A stretch of 19,955 nt of DNA from Thermogemmatispora sp042408965. Lineage in GTDB: Bacteria; Chloroflexota; Ktedonobacteria; Ktedonobacterales; Ktedonobacteraceae. This document shows positions 7,375 through 15,220 of the stretch, one piece after another. Within the stretch, counting starts at the first letter, position 1, and the number at the start of each line of letters is the position of its first letter. The position numbers and the translations under genes were made by a program. The DNA lies in contig JBHOQN010000106.1 of the NCBI GenBank assembly GCA_042408965.1, positions 1 to 19,955 of the forward strand, written 5' to 3'. Under the pieces are notes generated by a model. It was not told the DNA's origin, searched no databases, and was given only the letters and a program-made list of their open reading frames with translations.

Positions 7375-7398
7375 TGGTTGATGCTTACAGCACATCCG

Positions 7399-7409
7399 TT
7401 GTCAGACAA
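7399..7409. promoter_or_regulatory. Secondary palindrome TTGTC-A-GACAA before doxX
   Basis: A perfect palindrome overlapping the start of the doxX Shine-Dalgarno AAGGAG (7408-7413). Related half sites occur at 7287-7291, 7323-7327 and 7370-7374. It may be an accessory repressor site that also blocks doxX transcription elongation. Confidence 0.4.
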
Positions 7410-7421
7410 GGAGAGAAGAGG

Positions 7422-7796
7422 ATGTCCAATGTGATCCTGTGGATCGTCCAGAGCATTCTGGCCCTGCTGTTTCTCATGGCCGGGGTGATGAAGAGCTTCC
7501 GGTCACTGGAGGCGCTGAAGCAGAACCTGGCCTGGGTGGGAAGCGTCCCGCCTGGACTGGTGCGCCTGATCGGTGTCGCCGAGCTGCTGGGGGCGATCGG
7601 CCTGATTCTGCCATTGGCCAGCGGGATCGCGCCCTGGCTGGCCGTCGCCGCAGCCGCTGGCCTGGCGCTGATCATGATCTTTGCCGCTATCTTCCATGTG
7701 ACACGTCGCGAATACAGCGCGATCGGACTCAACGCGATCCTGTTCCTCCTGGCGCTGGTGGTCATCGTCGGCCGTCTGACCTTCGCGCACATCTAG
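7422..7796 (+). CDS. DoxX-family small integral membrane protein
   Basis: 124 residues forming four predicted membrane helices: about 5-23 (LWIVQSILALLFLMAGVMK), 45-65 (LVRLIGVAELLGAIGLILPLA), 70-92 (PWLAVAAAAGLALIMIFAAIF) and 101-119 (LNAILFLLALVVIVGRL). The FLMAGVMKS segment in helix 1, GVAELLGAIGLILP and the FHVTRRE loop are typical of the DoxX/DoxX-like family, whose members are linked to quinone or thiol redox stress; no enzymatic activity is proven for this type. The start at 7422 is chosen for AAGGAG 8 bases upstream; an upstream ATG at 7374 has no ribosome site. Divergent from a TetR gene that probably regulates it. Confidence 0.85.
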   Translation: MSNVILWIVQSILALLFLMAGVMKSFRSLEALKQNLAWVGSVPPGLVRLIGVAELLGAIGLILPLASGIAPWLAVAAAAGLALIMIFAAIFHVTRREYSAIGLNAILFLLALVVIVGRLTFAHI

Positions 7797-7804
7797 ACCT
7801 GCTT

Positions 7805-7857
7805 CCCGCCCTACTCGGCGGTGGGAGACCCGCGGGGTCAGGACCGGGCAGGGCGGG
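7805..7857. terminator. Nested hairpins between convergent doxX and GH35 genes
   Basis: CCCGCCCT (7805-7812) pairs perfectly with AGGGCGGG (7850-7857), and inside lies GACCC-GCG-GGGTC (7827-7839). There is no T-run on either strand, so this is a possible bidirectional transcript end, not a classic terminator. Confidence 0.4.
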
Positions 7858-7902
7858 CAACACAGGCCGACGCAGCTATACGAGGAGAGCGGCACAGGCT
7901 GC

Positions 7903-10290
7903 CTACGACCCGGCCAGGCCAGGGGACGTCTCCATAGACAGAGTTGCGCGGTACTCGGGAAGGATGGCAATCGAGTGCAGGCTGACGCCAGCGGCCCCGG
8001 CAGACAGGGCCTCCGCGGGAAAGTAGCGGCGTACGCTGGCATCGGCTGCAAGGGGACTGAAGCGCAGCACCAGCTCAAGATCTGCTCCGGCGTGGAGAAA
8101 GCGCTTCAGGCCAATCTCCCAGGGCTGGCCATTGAAAAAGTGATCGGCGACCAGACGACCATCGAGATAGACCTCCCCCACGTCGGCCAGACAGTCGACG
8201 CGCAGAAAGGCTTCGTGCAGGGGCCCCAGGGCCTCAGAGGCGATGCGTACACGCAAGGTCTCTGGCGTGGGCTGTTCGAGGTGCAGCTCCGGGGTGCAGG
8301 CTGGAACCTCCAGGCGGTAGTGTGCAAAGAGCGCGCTGGAGACCTGCTCCCAGGAAGCCGTAGAGGGCCTGGTTCCCGTGGGGAGTGGGGGATAGGTCAG
8401 CAGATCGAGCGTCTCGCGTTCGCGCCAGGAGAGATGCAGCGTCTCTTCCTCTGTCAGCACCAGTCCCTCAAAGAGGATGAGGTAGTCACACCCCTGAAGA
8501 TGCACCTTCCAGGCTGCATCTGCCTGCTCCTGGGTTAGAACCAGCAGGCGTAACGCCCGGCCATGGGCCGTGGTCATTTCAAGGCAGGCAGCCGGGCCGG
8601 CCTGGAGCTGCGCATAGAGATACGGTCCATCCTCGTCGAGAGTACCTCCGGTGATCCTCAGGGCCAGGGGAGTGGTGCGAGCCAGAGCGAATTCTGCAGG
8701 CAGACCTGGGGGTGCAAAGAAGATATAGGTGGTCTCATGCTCGTTGCGCAGAACGGTCAGGGGCTGAGCGGTGGCGTACTTGAGCAGCACTCCTCCCTCA
8801 AGAGCGAGATTGAAGGGCAGAATGGCGCTGACGTGCCTGCACAGGGTCAGGCCACCGCGTCGCGGCAGGGTAAGGGTCTCTTGCGGCAGAATCAACTGGA
8901 ACGTGATATCGCTTAGATCCTCGGTCTCGGCGTGATCCTGATAGTTATTGAGAAAGAGGAACCCCGCTCCGTCGCGGCTGCGCGCCGCATAGCGCAGGAT
9001 CTGCGTCTGCTCCGGCTGCAGCGTGCGAGCCGCCAGTGGCAGGGCCACCGGCATGGGCGCCAGGTGCTCGCCGAAGGCCTGCAAAAAGAGGTGAAGCTGG
9101 CGCAGGCGATGGTAGGAGCGCTTGACCTGACCGTACTCACCCAGCGGGGCCTGGAAGTCATAGGAGATGCGCGGGACGCTATACTCGTTGAGATAGCCAT
9201 GCTTCCCCACGGGATTGGAGCCGCCGTGATACATATAGTAACCAGGCCAGTTACAGCCACTGCCCAGAGCCACCACGAGCAGCGCCTGGGTGCACTCCGC
9301 CGGCACCAGCGGACGATGATGGTAGGTTATCTGGATGCCTGTGCCCATCTCGCAGTAGGCATAGGGATAGCGGCTCACGTCGTAGGTCAGCTCCTGCTGA
9401 GCCCAGGCCGCCTCCTGCAGTCTGCGAAAGAGAAACTCGCGGGTGGGTCTCTGCTCAAACTGGGGGTCCATCACCCAGGGAGTGAAGGCATAGGCGGCAT
9501 GCATGGGGAGAAAACCCTCGGCTGGCACCGCCGCTCCACCCCAGGCGGTGCAGGTATAGATGGGCACCTCTAAGCCGACCTCGAGCGCCAGCTCTTTCAG
9601 CAGGATCAGGTGGCTGCTGCCATCGCTCCCGGCGGGCACCCAGGCTGCTCCCCGGCGAAAGGGCACCTCCCAGGGTGCACCCGCGTGCATGTACTCATTC
9701 TCGACCTGGATGCCAATGATCGGCCCTCCATCCTTGAAGAGCAGCCCCTCGACCTGCTGAGCGATCTCCCGAAAGAAGCGCCTGACGTAGAACAGGTAGC
9801 GCTCATCGTTGGAGCGCACGGCGATAGCGCGCCCGTAGAGCCAGTCGGGCAGGCCGCCATTGCGACATTCACCGTGAGCAAAGGGGCCGATGCGTAGCAG
9901 CACCTCCAGACCGAGCGTGCCGCAGGTCTTCACGAAGGTCCGCAGATCGCGATCGTCCGACCAATCGAAGACACCCTCTTCCTCCTCAACGTGAATCCAG
10001 AAGACATAGGACGAGACGATCTCGATGCCGCCGGCCTGCATCTTCTGCAGCTCTTCACGCCAGTACTGTCGGGGAAACCGCGAGGGGTGAAATTCGCCCA
10101 TGATCGGAATGGAGGGCCGCCCGTTACGTATGAGGTAATGCGGATGGAGCGCGATGGTCTCGCCGTGCGGCGAGATGGCAGGTAGAGGGTCCTGCTCGGC
10201 GCCAGCGGCGCCCTGGGCTCCGATCTCTCGCAGATCAAGCACATAGGGATTCTGATGAGAGCGGGTGGATGGAGTGAACAAAGCGGTCAT
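7903..10290 (-). CDS. GH35 beta-galactosidase
   Basis: 795 residues, no signal peptide, so cytoplasmic. It would release terminal beta-galactose from imported galacto-oligosaccharides. The catalytic barrel shows YLIRNGRPSIPIMGEFHPSR (52-71), YWREELQKMQAGGIEIVSSY, the FDWSDDRDLRTFV block, LLRIGPFAHGECRNGGLPDWL (131-151), and IIGIQVENEY (191-200) with Glu199 as acid/base. The likely nucleophile is Glu314 in YAYCEMGTG. The C-terminal half is beta-rich and ends with a jelly-roll-like block (LADVGEVYLDGRLV... FNGQPWEIGLKRFL) common in multi-domain GH35 enzymes. The GGAGG before the ATG is only one base from it, unusually tight; a TTG three codons later (10281) would have normal spacing. Downstream of lacI on the same strand. 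Confidence 0.9.
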   Translation of the reverse strand: MTALFTPSTRSHQNPYVLDLREIGAQGAAGAEQDPLPAISPHGETIALHPHYLIRNGRPSIPIMGEFHPSRFPRQYWREELQKMQAGGIEIVSSYVFWIHVEEEEGVFDWSDDRDLRTFVKTCGTLGLEVLLRIGPFAHGECRNGGLPDWLYGRAIAVRSNDERYLFYVRRFFREIAQQVEGLLFKDGGPIIGIQVENEYMHAGAPWEVPFRRGAAWVPAGSDGSSHLILLKELALEVGLEVPIYTCTAWGGAAVPAEGFLPMHAAYAFTPWVMDPQFEQRPTREFLFRRLQEAAWAQQELTYDVSRYPYAYCEMGTGIQITYHHRPLVPAECTQALLVVALGSGCNWPGYYMYHGGSNPVGKHGYLNEYSVPRISYDFQAPLGEYGQVKRSYHRLRQLHLFLQAFGEHLAPMPVALPLAARTLQPEQTQILRYAARSRDGAGFLFLNNYQDHAETEDLSDITFQLILPQETLTLPRRGGLTLCRHVSAILPFNLALEGGVLLKYATAQPLTVLRNEHETTYIFFAPPGLPAEFALARTTPLALRITGGTLDEDGPYLYAQLQAGPAACLEMTTAHGRALRLLVLTQEQADAAWKVHLQGCDYLILFEGLVLTEEETLHLSWRERETLDLLTYPPLPTGTRPSTASWEQVSSALFAHYRLEVPACTPELHLEQPTPETLRVRIASEALGPLHEAFLRVDCLADVGEVYLDGRLVADHFFNGQPWEIGLKRFLHAGADLELVLRFSPLAADASVRRYFPAEALSAGAAGVSLHSIAILPEYRATLSMETSPGLAGS

Positions 10291-10367
10291 ACCTCCTCTT
10301 CAGACACTGTTGAAGGTTCGTGAAAGCTGCCCGCACTGCTTGCAGGCTACCCCTGGCTGCTGATCAG

Positions 10368-10399
10368 TCGGACACGTCCAGCAGGTTTCGGCTGTCCGA
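10368..10399. repeat. Inverted repeat in the lacI-GH35 gap
   Basis: TCGGACA (10368-10374) pairs with TGTCCGA (10393-10399) across 18 bases in the 168-base gap between the lacI stop and the GH35 start. It could form an RNA hairpin separating the two cistrons. No clear promoter for GH35 was found in the gap, so co-transcription with lacI is likely. Confidence 0.35.
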
Positions 10400-10458
10400 G
10401 ATGGCGTGGCTGGCTGGATCTGCCTGGTGGAAGAGCTACTGGAGGCGCCAGAATCCCC

Positions 10459-11475
10459 TCAGGTCTGGCGCGGGGAGGGAGCGGCTGTGGATTGACGCGC
10501 AACCAGGTAGGGTTCGACCAGGCGCGACGGCGGTAGATCTTGCTCGCCCTGCTCGTTGATCTGGGCGAAGAGCAGTTCCGTGGCCTCCTGGGCCAGGCGC
10601 GCCTTGGGCACGGCAACAGTGGTCAGTGGGGGCCGTAGATGGGCGGAGACAACGATGTCGTCCAGGCCAACAATTGAGATGTCCTGGGGTACGCGCAGAC
10701 CCTGATCGAGAATCTGCTCCATGGCTCCTAGCGCCATCCAATCGTTGGTGGCAAAAATTGCCGTCGGACGCTCGGCTGTGGCCAGCAACTGCTGCGCGGC
10801 GCGATAGCCGCTCTCCAGTGTCGAGTCTCCCATGGCGATGCGTTCCGGTGGCAGAGTGATCCCCGCCTGCTGGACGATCGTCTGAAAACCCTCCAGACGC
10901 AGCCGCTGCTGTGGCTCGTCCACGATCACGGCGATCTGTCGATGGCCCAGGGCCAGCAGGTGCTCGGCCGCTAGCTGTCCTGCACGATAGAAATCGACGG
11001 TGACCTGTGGGATGCCCACCGGCGACTCGTTCTCCTGCCAGTCACAGAGGACAATCGGAACTCCCTGCTCAAAGTAGTGACTGATGTCCGCAATGTCCAT
11101 GCTCGATCCCATGATGATGTACCCATCCACCCAGCGGCTCATCAGCCGCTCCATCTGCTGGCGGCCAAGGGCAAAATCTCCATGCGTGTTGCAGAAGAGG
11201 GTCTGATAGTCATGCTGACGGACGATGCTTTCGATGGCCTCCATGATCTCCGGGTAGAAGGGATTGGCAATGTTGGGCAGAATGAGCGCGATCGTGAAGG
11301 TCTTGTGCTGTGAGAGATTGCGTGCCAGCAGATTGGGTCGATACCCCATCTCGCGCGCGTATTGCAATACGCGCTGGCGTGTCGCCTCGCTGACCTTGCC
11401 TTTCCCCGTCAGGACGTTGGCCACCGTGCTCTTGGCTACACCGGCAGCCCTGGCAATATCGTAAATTGTGACCAT
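10459..11475 (-). CDS. LacI-family transcriptional regulator of the galactan locus
   Basis: 338 residues, the normal LacI/GalR length. The N-terminus, TIYDIARAAGVAKSTVANVL (3-22), is the helix-turn-helix, followed by the hinge region GYRPNLLARNLSQHKT; the sugar-binding domain then begins FTIALILPNIANPFYPEIMEAI and includes DGYIIMGSS, LLALGHRQIAVI, AIFATNDWMALGAMEQI and ISIVGLDDI. It should bind the ATGGACCGGTCCAT operators at 11553 and 11595 and the variant at 11627, shutting both its own gene and the transporter operon until an inducing sugar (galactose or galacto-oligosaccharide, inferred from neighbours) is present. Upstream of the ATG at 11475 there is only a weak AAGAAAG. First gene of the lacI-GH35 arm. 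Confidence 0.93.
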   Translation of the reverse strand: MVTIYDIARAAGVAKSTVANVLTGKGKVSEATRQRVLQYAREMGYRPNLLARNLSQHKTFTIALILPNIANPFYPEIMEAIESIVRQHDYQTLFCNTHGDFALGRQQMERLMSRWVDGYIIMGSSMDIADISHYFEQGVPIVLCDWQENESPVGIPQVTVDFYRAGQLAAEHLLALGHRQIAVIVDEPQQRLRLEGFQTIVQQAGITLPPERIAMGDSTLESGYRAAQQLLATAERPTAIFATNDWMALGAMEQILDQGLRVPQDISIVGLDDIVVSAHLRPPLTTVAVPKARLAQEATELLFAQINEQGEQDLPPSRLVEPYLVARQSTAAPSPRQT

Positions 11476-11542
11476 GTGTGGGTTCTTTCTTGAACAACTG
11501 GCTCGTTTCGCTGAAGCAGGATTCCACCAAACCTTTGCTTAG

Positions 11543-11571
11543 AGTATAGAGAATGGACCGGTCCATGTCAA
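11543..11571 (-). promoter_or_regulatory. lacI-GH35 promoter
   Basis: On the minus strand TTGACA (11571-11566), 17 bases, TATACT (11548-11543). The spacer contains an operator ATGGACCGGTCCAT (11553-11566) that also touches the -35 box. This half is the exact mirror image of the transporter promoter at 11590-11618. Confidence 0.85.
11553..11566. promoter_or_regulatory. LacI-family operator O1 (lacI side)
   Basis: ATGGACCGGTCCAT is a perfect 14-bp palindrome with the central CG usual in LacI-family operators. It is identical to the copy at 11595-11608, with centres 42 bases apart, four helical turns. Confidence 0.85.
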
Positions 11572-11589
11572 GTGGAAATCCCCTCACTC

Positions 11590-11618
11590 TTGACATGGAC
11601 CGGTCCATTCTCTATACT
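11590..11618 (+). promoter_or_regulatory. Promoter of the sugar ABC transporter/GH53 operon
   Basis: TTGACA (11590-11595), 17 bases, TATACT (11613-11618), a near-consensus sigma70 promoter. The LacI operator 11595-11608 fills the spacer. Start expected near 11625; leader about 104 bases to the binding-protein ATG. Confidence 0.88.
11595..11608. promoter_or_regulatory. LacI-family operator O2 (transporter side)
   Basis: Second perfect ATGGACCGGTCCAT palindrome, inside the spacer of the plus-strand promoter, on the same helical face as O1. Confidence 0.85.
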
Positions 11619-11626
11619 TTTCGCAT

Positions 11627-11640
11627 GTGGACCGTTCCAT
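11627..11640. promoter_or_regulatory. LacI-family operator O3 (imperfect, transporter side only)
   Basis: GTGGACCGTTCCAT matches the other operators at 12 of 14 positions. It lies just after the predicted plus-strand start, so it would block only the transporter operon. Its centre is 32 bases (three turns) from O2. Confidence 0.7.
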
Positions 11641-11728
11641 CTATGGCTGCGCAGACAAACAGGGAATCGGATCTGCGGTGTATTGCAGGCGTTTTCTCCT
11701 ACAGTGAAGTGCAAGGAGGAATTGAGAC

Positions 11729-13045
11729 ATGTTCCGCAGTCTCGTATACAGCAGGGCCAGAGCCGGTCTGACCTTGCTCGTGGCGGCATTCATCATCGGG
11801 TATCTGGCAGCCTGCGGCGGCTCCGGAGCACCCGCCAGTTCGGGGCCGGTCACCATCACCTTCTGGTCCTGGGTACCCAATCTCCAGCAGGCTATCGACC
11901 TCTTTGAGAAGTCCCACCCCAACATTCACGTCAAGTTGCAGAACGTCGGCTCAGGCGGAACAGAGTATACGAAGCTGACCACCGCCCTCAAGGCCGGGTC
12001 AGGGGCGCCAGATGTCGTCCAGATCGAGTATGCCTACCTGCCGCAATACGAACTGACCGGCAAGCTGGTTGATCTGACGCAGTATGGGGCCGGCAATCTC
12101 AAGAACCAGTTCGTCCCCTGGACCTGGGCCCAGGTGGTCAAAGATGGGAAGATCTACGCCATTCCTCAGGACACCGGGCCGATGGGGCTGCTCTACCGCG
12201 AGGACGTTTTCAAGAAGTACAACCTGGCAGTGCCGACCACCTGGGATCAGTATGCGCAGGAGGCTATTCAGCTCCACAAAGCCAATCCCAAGATCGCCAT
12301 GACCGACTTTGCCTCCAGCGATGGTCCCTGGTTCACCTCGCTGCTGTGGCAGGCGGGGTCGCAGCCGTTTGTCGTCAACGGGACCACGGTCAGCATTCAC
12401 CTCGATGATGCAGCCGCCATTCAGGTTGCCAGCTACTGGGGCAATCTGGTGGAGGCAGGAGCAGTCAGCACTGCTCCGGACTGGAACAATGACTGGTACG
12501 CCGGGCTTCAGAACGGGACCATCGCCACGTGGATCACCGCCGCCTGGGCCCCCTCGGATCTTGAAGGGTTCGCGCCGAAGTCGGCCGGCCTCTGGCGGGT
12601 TGCTCCGCTGCCGCAGTGGGTCGCCGGCGGTCATACCTCTGCGAACTGGGGCGGCTCAACCGACGCGGTCACCACGCAGAGCCAGCACCCGGCCGAGGCT
12701 GCCGAACTCGCCGAGTGGCTCAACACAAACCCCGACGCTGTGAAAATTCTGACTCAGAAGCTCTTCCTTTTCCCCGCTCAGAACAGCGCCCTGAACGATC
12801 CCTCGTTCGACACCGCTAACACTTTCTACGGAGGTCAGCAGGTCAACCATATCTTTGTTGAGTCCTCTCAGCAGGTCAACACTATCTTCCAGTGGAGTCC
12901 ATTCCAGGACTACGTCTTCTCGCAGCTCCAGAATCAGCTTGGTGAGGCGGTCAACGGGAAAATCACGTTTGAGCAGGCTATGCACAACGCCCAGAACGCC
13001 GTTGTCAGCTACGCGCGTTCCCAGGGGTTCACGGTGACTTCGTAA
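11729..13045 (+). CDS. Sugar ABC transporter substrate-binding lipoprotein
   Basis: 438 residues. A lipoprotein signal is clear: basic start, hydrophobic LTLLVAAFIIGYLAAC with the lipobox cysteine at 29, then a GS-rich linker. The mature part has the carbohydrate-binding (family 1, MalE/UgpB-like) pattern: VTITFWSWVPNLQQAIDLFEKSHPNIHVKL, a GSGAPDVVQIEY strand, GKIYAIPQDTGPMGLLYREDVFKKY and VPTTWDQYAQEAI. It would sit on the outer face of the membrane and hand oligosaccharides to the two permeases. From its neighbours (GH53, GH35) the ligand is probably beta-galacto-oligosaccharide, an inference. Start chosen for AAGGAGGAA about 8 bases upstream. The gap to the next gene is 226 bases and strongly folded. 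Confidence 0.93.
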   Translation: MFRSLVYSRARAGLTLLVAAFIIGYLAACGGSGAPASSGPVTITFWSWVPNLQQAIDLFEKSHPNIHVKLQNVGSGGTEYTKLTTALKAGSGAPDVVQIEYAYLPQYELTGKLVDLTQYGAGNLKNQFVPWTWAQVVKDGKIYAIPQDTGPMGLLYREDVFKKYNLAVPTTWDQYAQEAIQLHKANPKIAMTDFASSDGPWFTSLLWQAGSQPFVVNGTTVSIHLDDAAAIQVASYWGNLVEAGAVSTAPDWNNDWYAGLQNGTIATWITAAWAPSDLEGFAPKSAGLWRVAPLPQWVAGGHTSANWGGSTDAVTTQSQHPAEAAELAEWLNTNPDAVKILTQKLFLFPAQNSALNDPSFDTANTFYGGQQVNHIFVESSQQVNTIFQWSPFQDYVFSQLQNQLGEAVNGKITFEQAMHNAQNAVVSYARSQGFTVTS

Positions 13046-13055
13046 GGCCCTTCTC

Positions 13056-13129
13056 GGAGGTTCATGCTGAACCAGGCGTGCTGAGTCCATCTCTCGCGGC
13101 TGCGGAGCACCTGGCCGCTATGAACCTCC
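13056..13129 (+). repeat. Long-range inverted repeat after the binding-protein gene
   Basis: GGAGGTTCAT (13056-13065) pairs perfectly with ATGAACCTCC (13120-13129), closing a 54-base loop just after the binding-protein stop (13045). The left arm also resembles a ribosome site plus ATG leading into a six-codon frame (13063-13083), which the stem would hide. Confidence 0.4.
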
Positions 13130-13191
13130 TCCCCCGGCCCCGGCTCTGTTGCGGTCATCACGATGCCAGCCCGGCCGGCGCGAGATCAGGA

Positions 13192-13221
13192 GCGGACGAG
13201 TCCACCGGGGTGCTCGTCCGC
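13192..13221 (+). other. Strong intercistronic hairpin before permease 1
   Basis: GCGGACGAG (13192-13200) pairs with CTCGTCCGC (13213-13221), continued inside by CACC/GGTG with a two-base bulge, 13 pairs in all, no U-tract. In binding-protein operons such structures often make more binding protein than permease by stabilising or partly ending the mRNA; that role here is inferred. Confidence 0.5.
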
Positions 13222-13271
13222 CTGGCAGACCGCCGAACGGTAACCAGGCTGGCAGAAAGTCAGGTCCTTCG

Positions 13272-14228
13272 ATGCAAGAAGAGCTCGAGCTACAAGAACT
13301 TGCGTTACAGGGGGGTCATCTGACTCCCGGGCGCCCGGCGCCGCTCCGCTGGCGCCGCTGGCGTCGGCGGGTCCTTCTTCCCTATCTCTTCCTGGCCCCC
13401 TTTCTGCTGCTATTCGCCTTCTTCCTTCTAGTGCCGTTGGTGTACGCTCTCTGGACGAGCTTCTTCGTTGAACGACTTGTCGGTGGCACCGTCTTCGTGG
13501 GATTGGAGAACTACCAGCAGGCGCTCCAGGATGGTAGCTTCTGGGAAGGGGTGCGCAACGTTTTGCTCCTGCTGGTCACTCAGGTGCCTTTGATGCTCGC
13601 TCTGGCCCTCCTACTGGCACTGTTGCTCGACAGCCAGACGGTGCGCCTGAAAACGCTCTTCCGCCTGGGCTACTTCCTGCCTTACGCCATCCCTAGCGTG
13701 ATCGGAGCCTTGCTGTGGGGCTACCTCTACAGCGCTCACATCGGCCCGTTTGCTCAACTGGCCAACCGGCTGCACTGGCCTCCTCCACCCTTCCTGACGC
13801 TTGGAGGTCTGCTTCCAGCGATTGGTAATATGCTGACCTGGCAGTGGACTGGCTACAACATGATCATTATGTATGCGGCGCTGCAGGCCGTGCCCCAGGA
13901 ACTCTATGATGCTGCCCTGGTGGATGGCGCCAGTGGTTGGGAGATTGCTCGCTACATCAAGATTCCGCTGATTGCCCCGGCGTTCGTCGTGACGGTGGTC
14001 TTTTCGATCATTGGCACTCTGCAGCTCTTTAACGAGCCGCAGATCATGTCCGCCATCGTCCCTAACATCATCCAGGACCACTATACACCCAATCTCTATG
14101 CCTACAACCTGGCCTTCACCAATCAGCAGTATAATTACGCGGCCGCCGTCTCGTTCGTGCTGGGCGCGGTGGTCTTTGTCTTCTCCTACGTGTTCATGTT
14201 AGTCACCTACCGCAGGGGGCAACACTGA
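13272..14228 (+). CDS. Sugar ABC transporter permease 1 (MalF/UgpA-like)
   Basis: 318 residues with about six membrane helices: LLPYLFLAPFLLLFAFFLLVP near residues 38-60, LLLLVTQVPLMLALALLLALLL around 100-120, then helices near LGYFLPYAIPSVIGALLWG, MLTWQWTGYNMIIMYAAL, FVVTVVFSIIGTL and VSFVLGAVVFVFSYVFML. The cytoplasmic EAA loop that contacts the ATPase is YDAALVDGASGWEIARYIKIP (from about residue 211). The ATG at 13272 is preferred: it leaves a normal 30-40 residue cytoplasmic lead; the frame is open to 13149 but that part overlaps the intercistronic hairpin and has no family support. The ribosome site (AGG, 7 bases upstream) is weak. Overlaps the next gene as TGATG. Confidence 0.93.
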   Translation: MQEELELQELALQGGHLTPGRPAPLRWRRWRRRVLLPYLFLAPFLLLFAFFLLVPLVYALWTSFFVERLVGGTVFVGLENYQQALQDGSFWEGVRNVLLLLVTQVPLMLALALLLALLLDSQTVRLKTLFRLGYFLPYAIPSVIGALLWGYLYSAHIGPFAQLANRLHWPPPPFLTLGGLLPAIGNMLTWQWTGYNMIIMYAALQAVPQELYDAALVDGASGWEIARYIKIPLIAPAFVVTVVFSIIGTLQLFNEPQIMSAIVPNIIQDHYTPNLYAYNLAFTNQQYNYAAAVSFVLGAVVFVFSYVFMLVTYRRGQH

Positions 14229-15151
14229 TGGCCATCACCGAACGTCTCTCTCCAGCGCCGGCGACCGCCGGCACGGCCCGGGCACAGCGCACGCGCCGGC
14301 GGCCCGGGCGCAGCATCCAGGGTCTTGTGACGCTCTTCATGCTCGTCGTGCTGATCTACTTCGCCCTGCCTATCTTCTGGCTGGTGGTCTCGGCGACGAA
14401 AACGAACGAGGAGCTGTTCTCCACCTTTGGTCTCTGGTTCGCACCGGACTTCAACCTCTTCGCGAACCTGAACGCTGTCTTCACCTACGATGGGGGCATC
14501 TTCACCACCTGGCTTGCCAACTCGGTCTACTACGCTGTCGTCAGCGCTGTCGGAGCCTCGTTGATCGCCACGCTGGCTGGGTACGCCTTCGCCAAGTTGC
14601 CATTCCCTGGGCGTCCGCTGGTCTTCGCCATCATCCTGGGATCGATCATGGTGCCTAACACCGCGCTGGCGATCCCTCTCTACCTGCTGCTGAGCAAGGT
14701 CGGTCTGATCAACACCCCGCTGGCGATCATCCTTCCTTCGCTGCTCACCCCTTTTGGCGTCTATCTGATGCGTGTCTACAGCGAGCAGGCCGTTCCCGAT
14801 GACCTGCTGGACGCGGCGCGCGTTGACGGCGCAGGCGAGTGGCGCATCTTCTGGAGCATCGCCCTGCGCATCCTGGCGCCCGGCTTCGTGACGGTTCTCC
14901 TGCTGACCTTCGTGGGAACGTGGAACAACTTCTTCCTGCCGCTGCTGGTGACGAATACACCGGCCTACTATCCGCTGACGGTCGGCCTGGCAAACTGGAA
15001 TCAGCTAGCACAGGGCTTCAGCGGCTCCCAGATCCTCTATACGCTGGTTCTGACTGGCTCGCTGATCTCGGTGATCCCGCTGATCATTGGCTTTCTCTTC
15101 CTGCAACGCTACTGGCAGGGAGGCCTGACCTTCGGCAGTCTCAAGGTCTAG
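14228..15151 (+). CDS. Sugar ABC transporter permease 2 (MalG/UgpE-like)
   Basis: 307 residues: a basic, Ala/Pro/Arg-rich cytoplasmic start (1-32), then membrane segments beginning GLVTLFMLVVLIYFALPIFWLVV, followed by YAVVSAVGASLIATLAGYAFA, VFAIILGSIMVP, PLAIILPSLLTPFGVYLM, FVTVLLLTFVGTWNNFFLPLL and ISVIPLIIGFLFLQRY. The MalG-type EAA loop is DDLLDAARVDGAGEWRIFWSI from about residue 190, and the C-terminus WQGGLTFGSLKV is a MalG-family hallmark. It pairs with the preceding permease (start and stop overlap, TGATG). No ATP-binding subunit gene follows, so a shared MsmX/UgpC-type ATPase from elsewhere must serve. Confidence 0.95.
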   Translation: MAITERLSPAPATAGTARAQRTRRRPGRSIQGLVTLFMLVVLIYFALPIFWLVVSATKTNEELFSTFGLWFAPDFNLFANLNAVFTYDGGIFTTWLANSVYYAVVSAVGASLIATLAGYAFAKLPFPGRPLVFAIILGSIMVPNTALAIPLYLLLSKVGLINTPLAIILPSLLTPFGVYLMRVYSEQAVPDDLLDAARVDGAGEWRIFWSIALRILAPGFVTVLLLTFVGTWNNFFLPLLVTNTPAYYPLTVGLANWNQLAQGFSGSQILYTLVLTGSLISVIPLIIGFLFLQRYWQGGLTFGSLKV

Positions 15152-15220
15152 TGGCATCCATCCTGCCAGGCCATCTGACAATCTGCCAGACCTGAACAGA
15201 ACAGAGAGGAGTCTTTCACT

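Noticed and set aside
7503..8078. 191-codon minus-strand frame across doxX and the GH35 end
   Set aside because: Opposes a clear four-helix DoxX gene and crosses the convergent hairpins; no recognisable domain.
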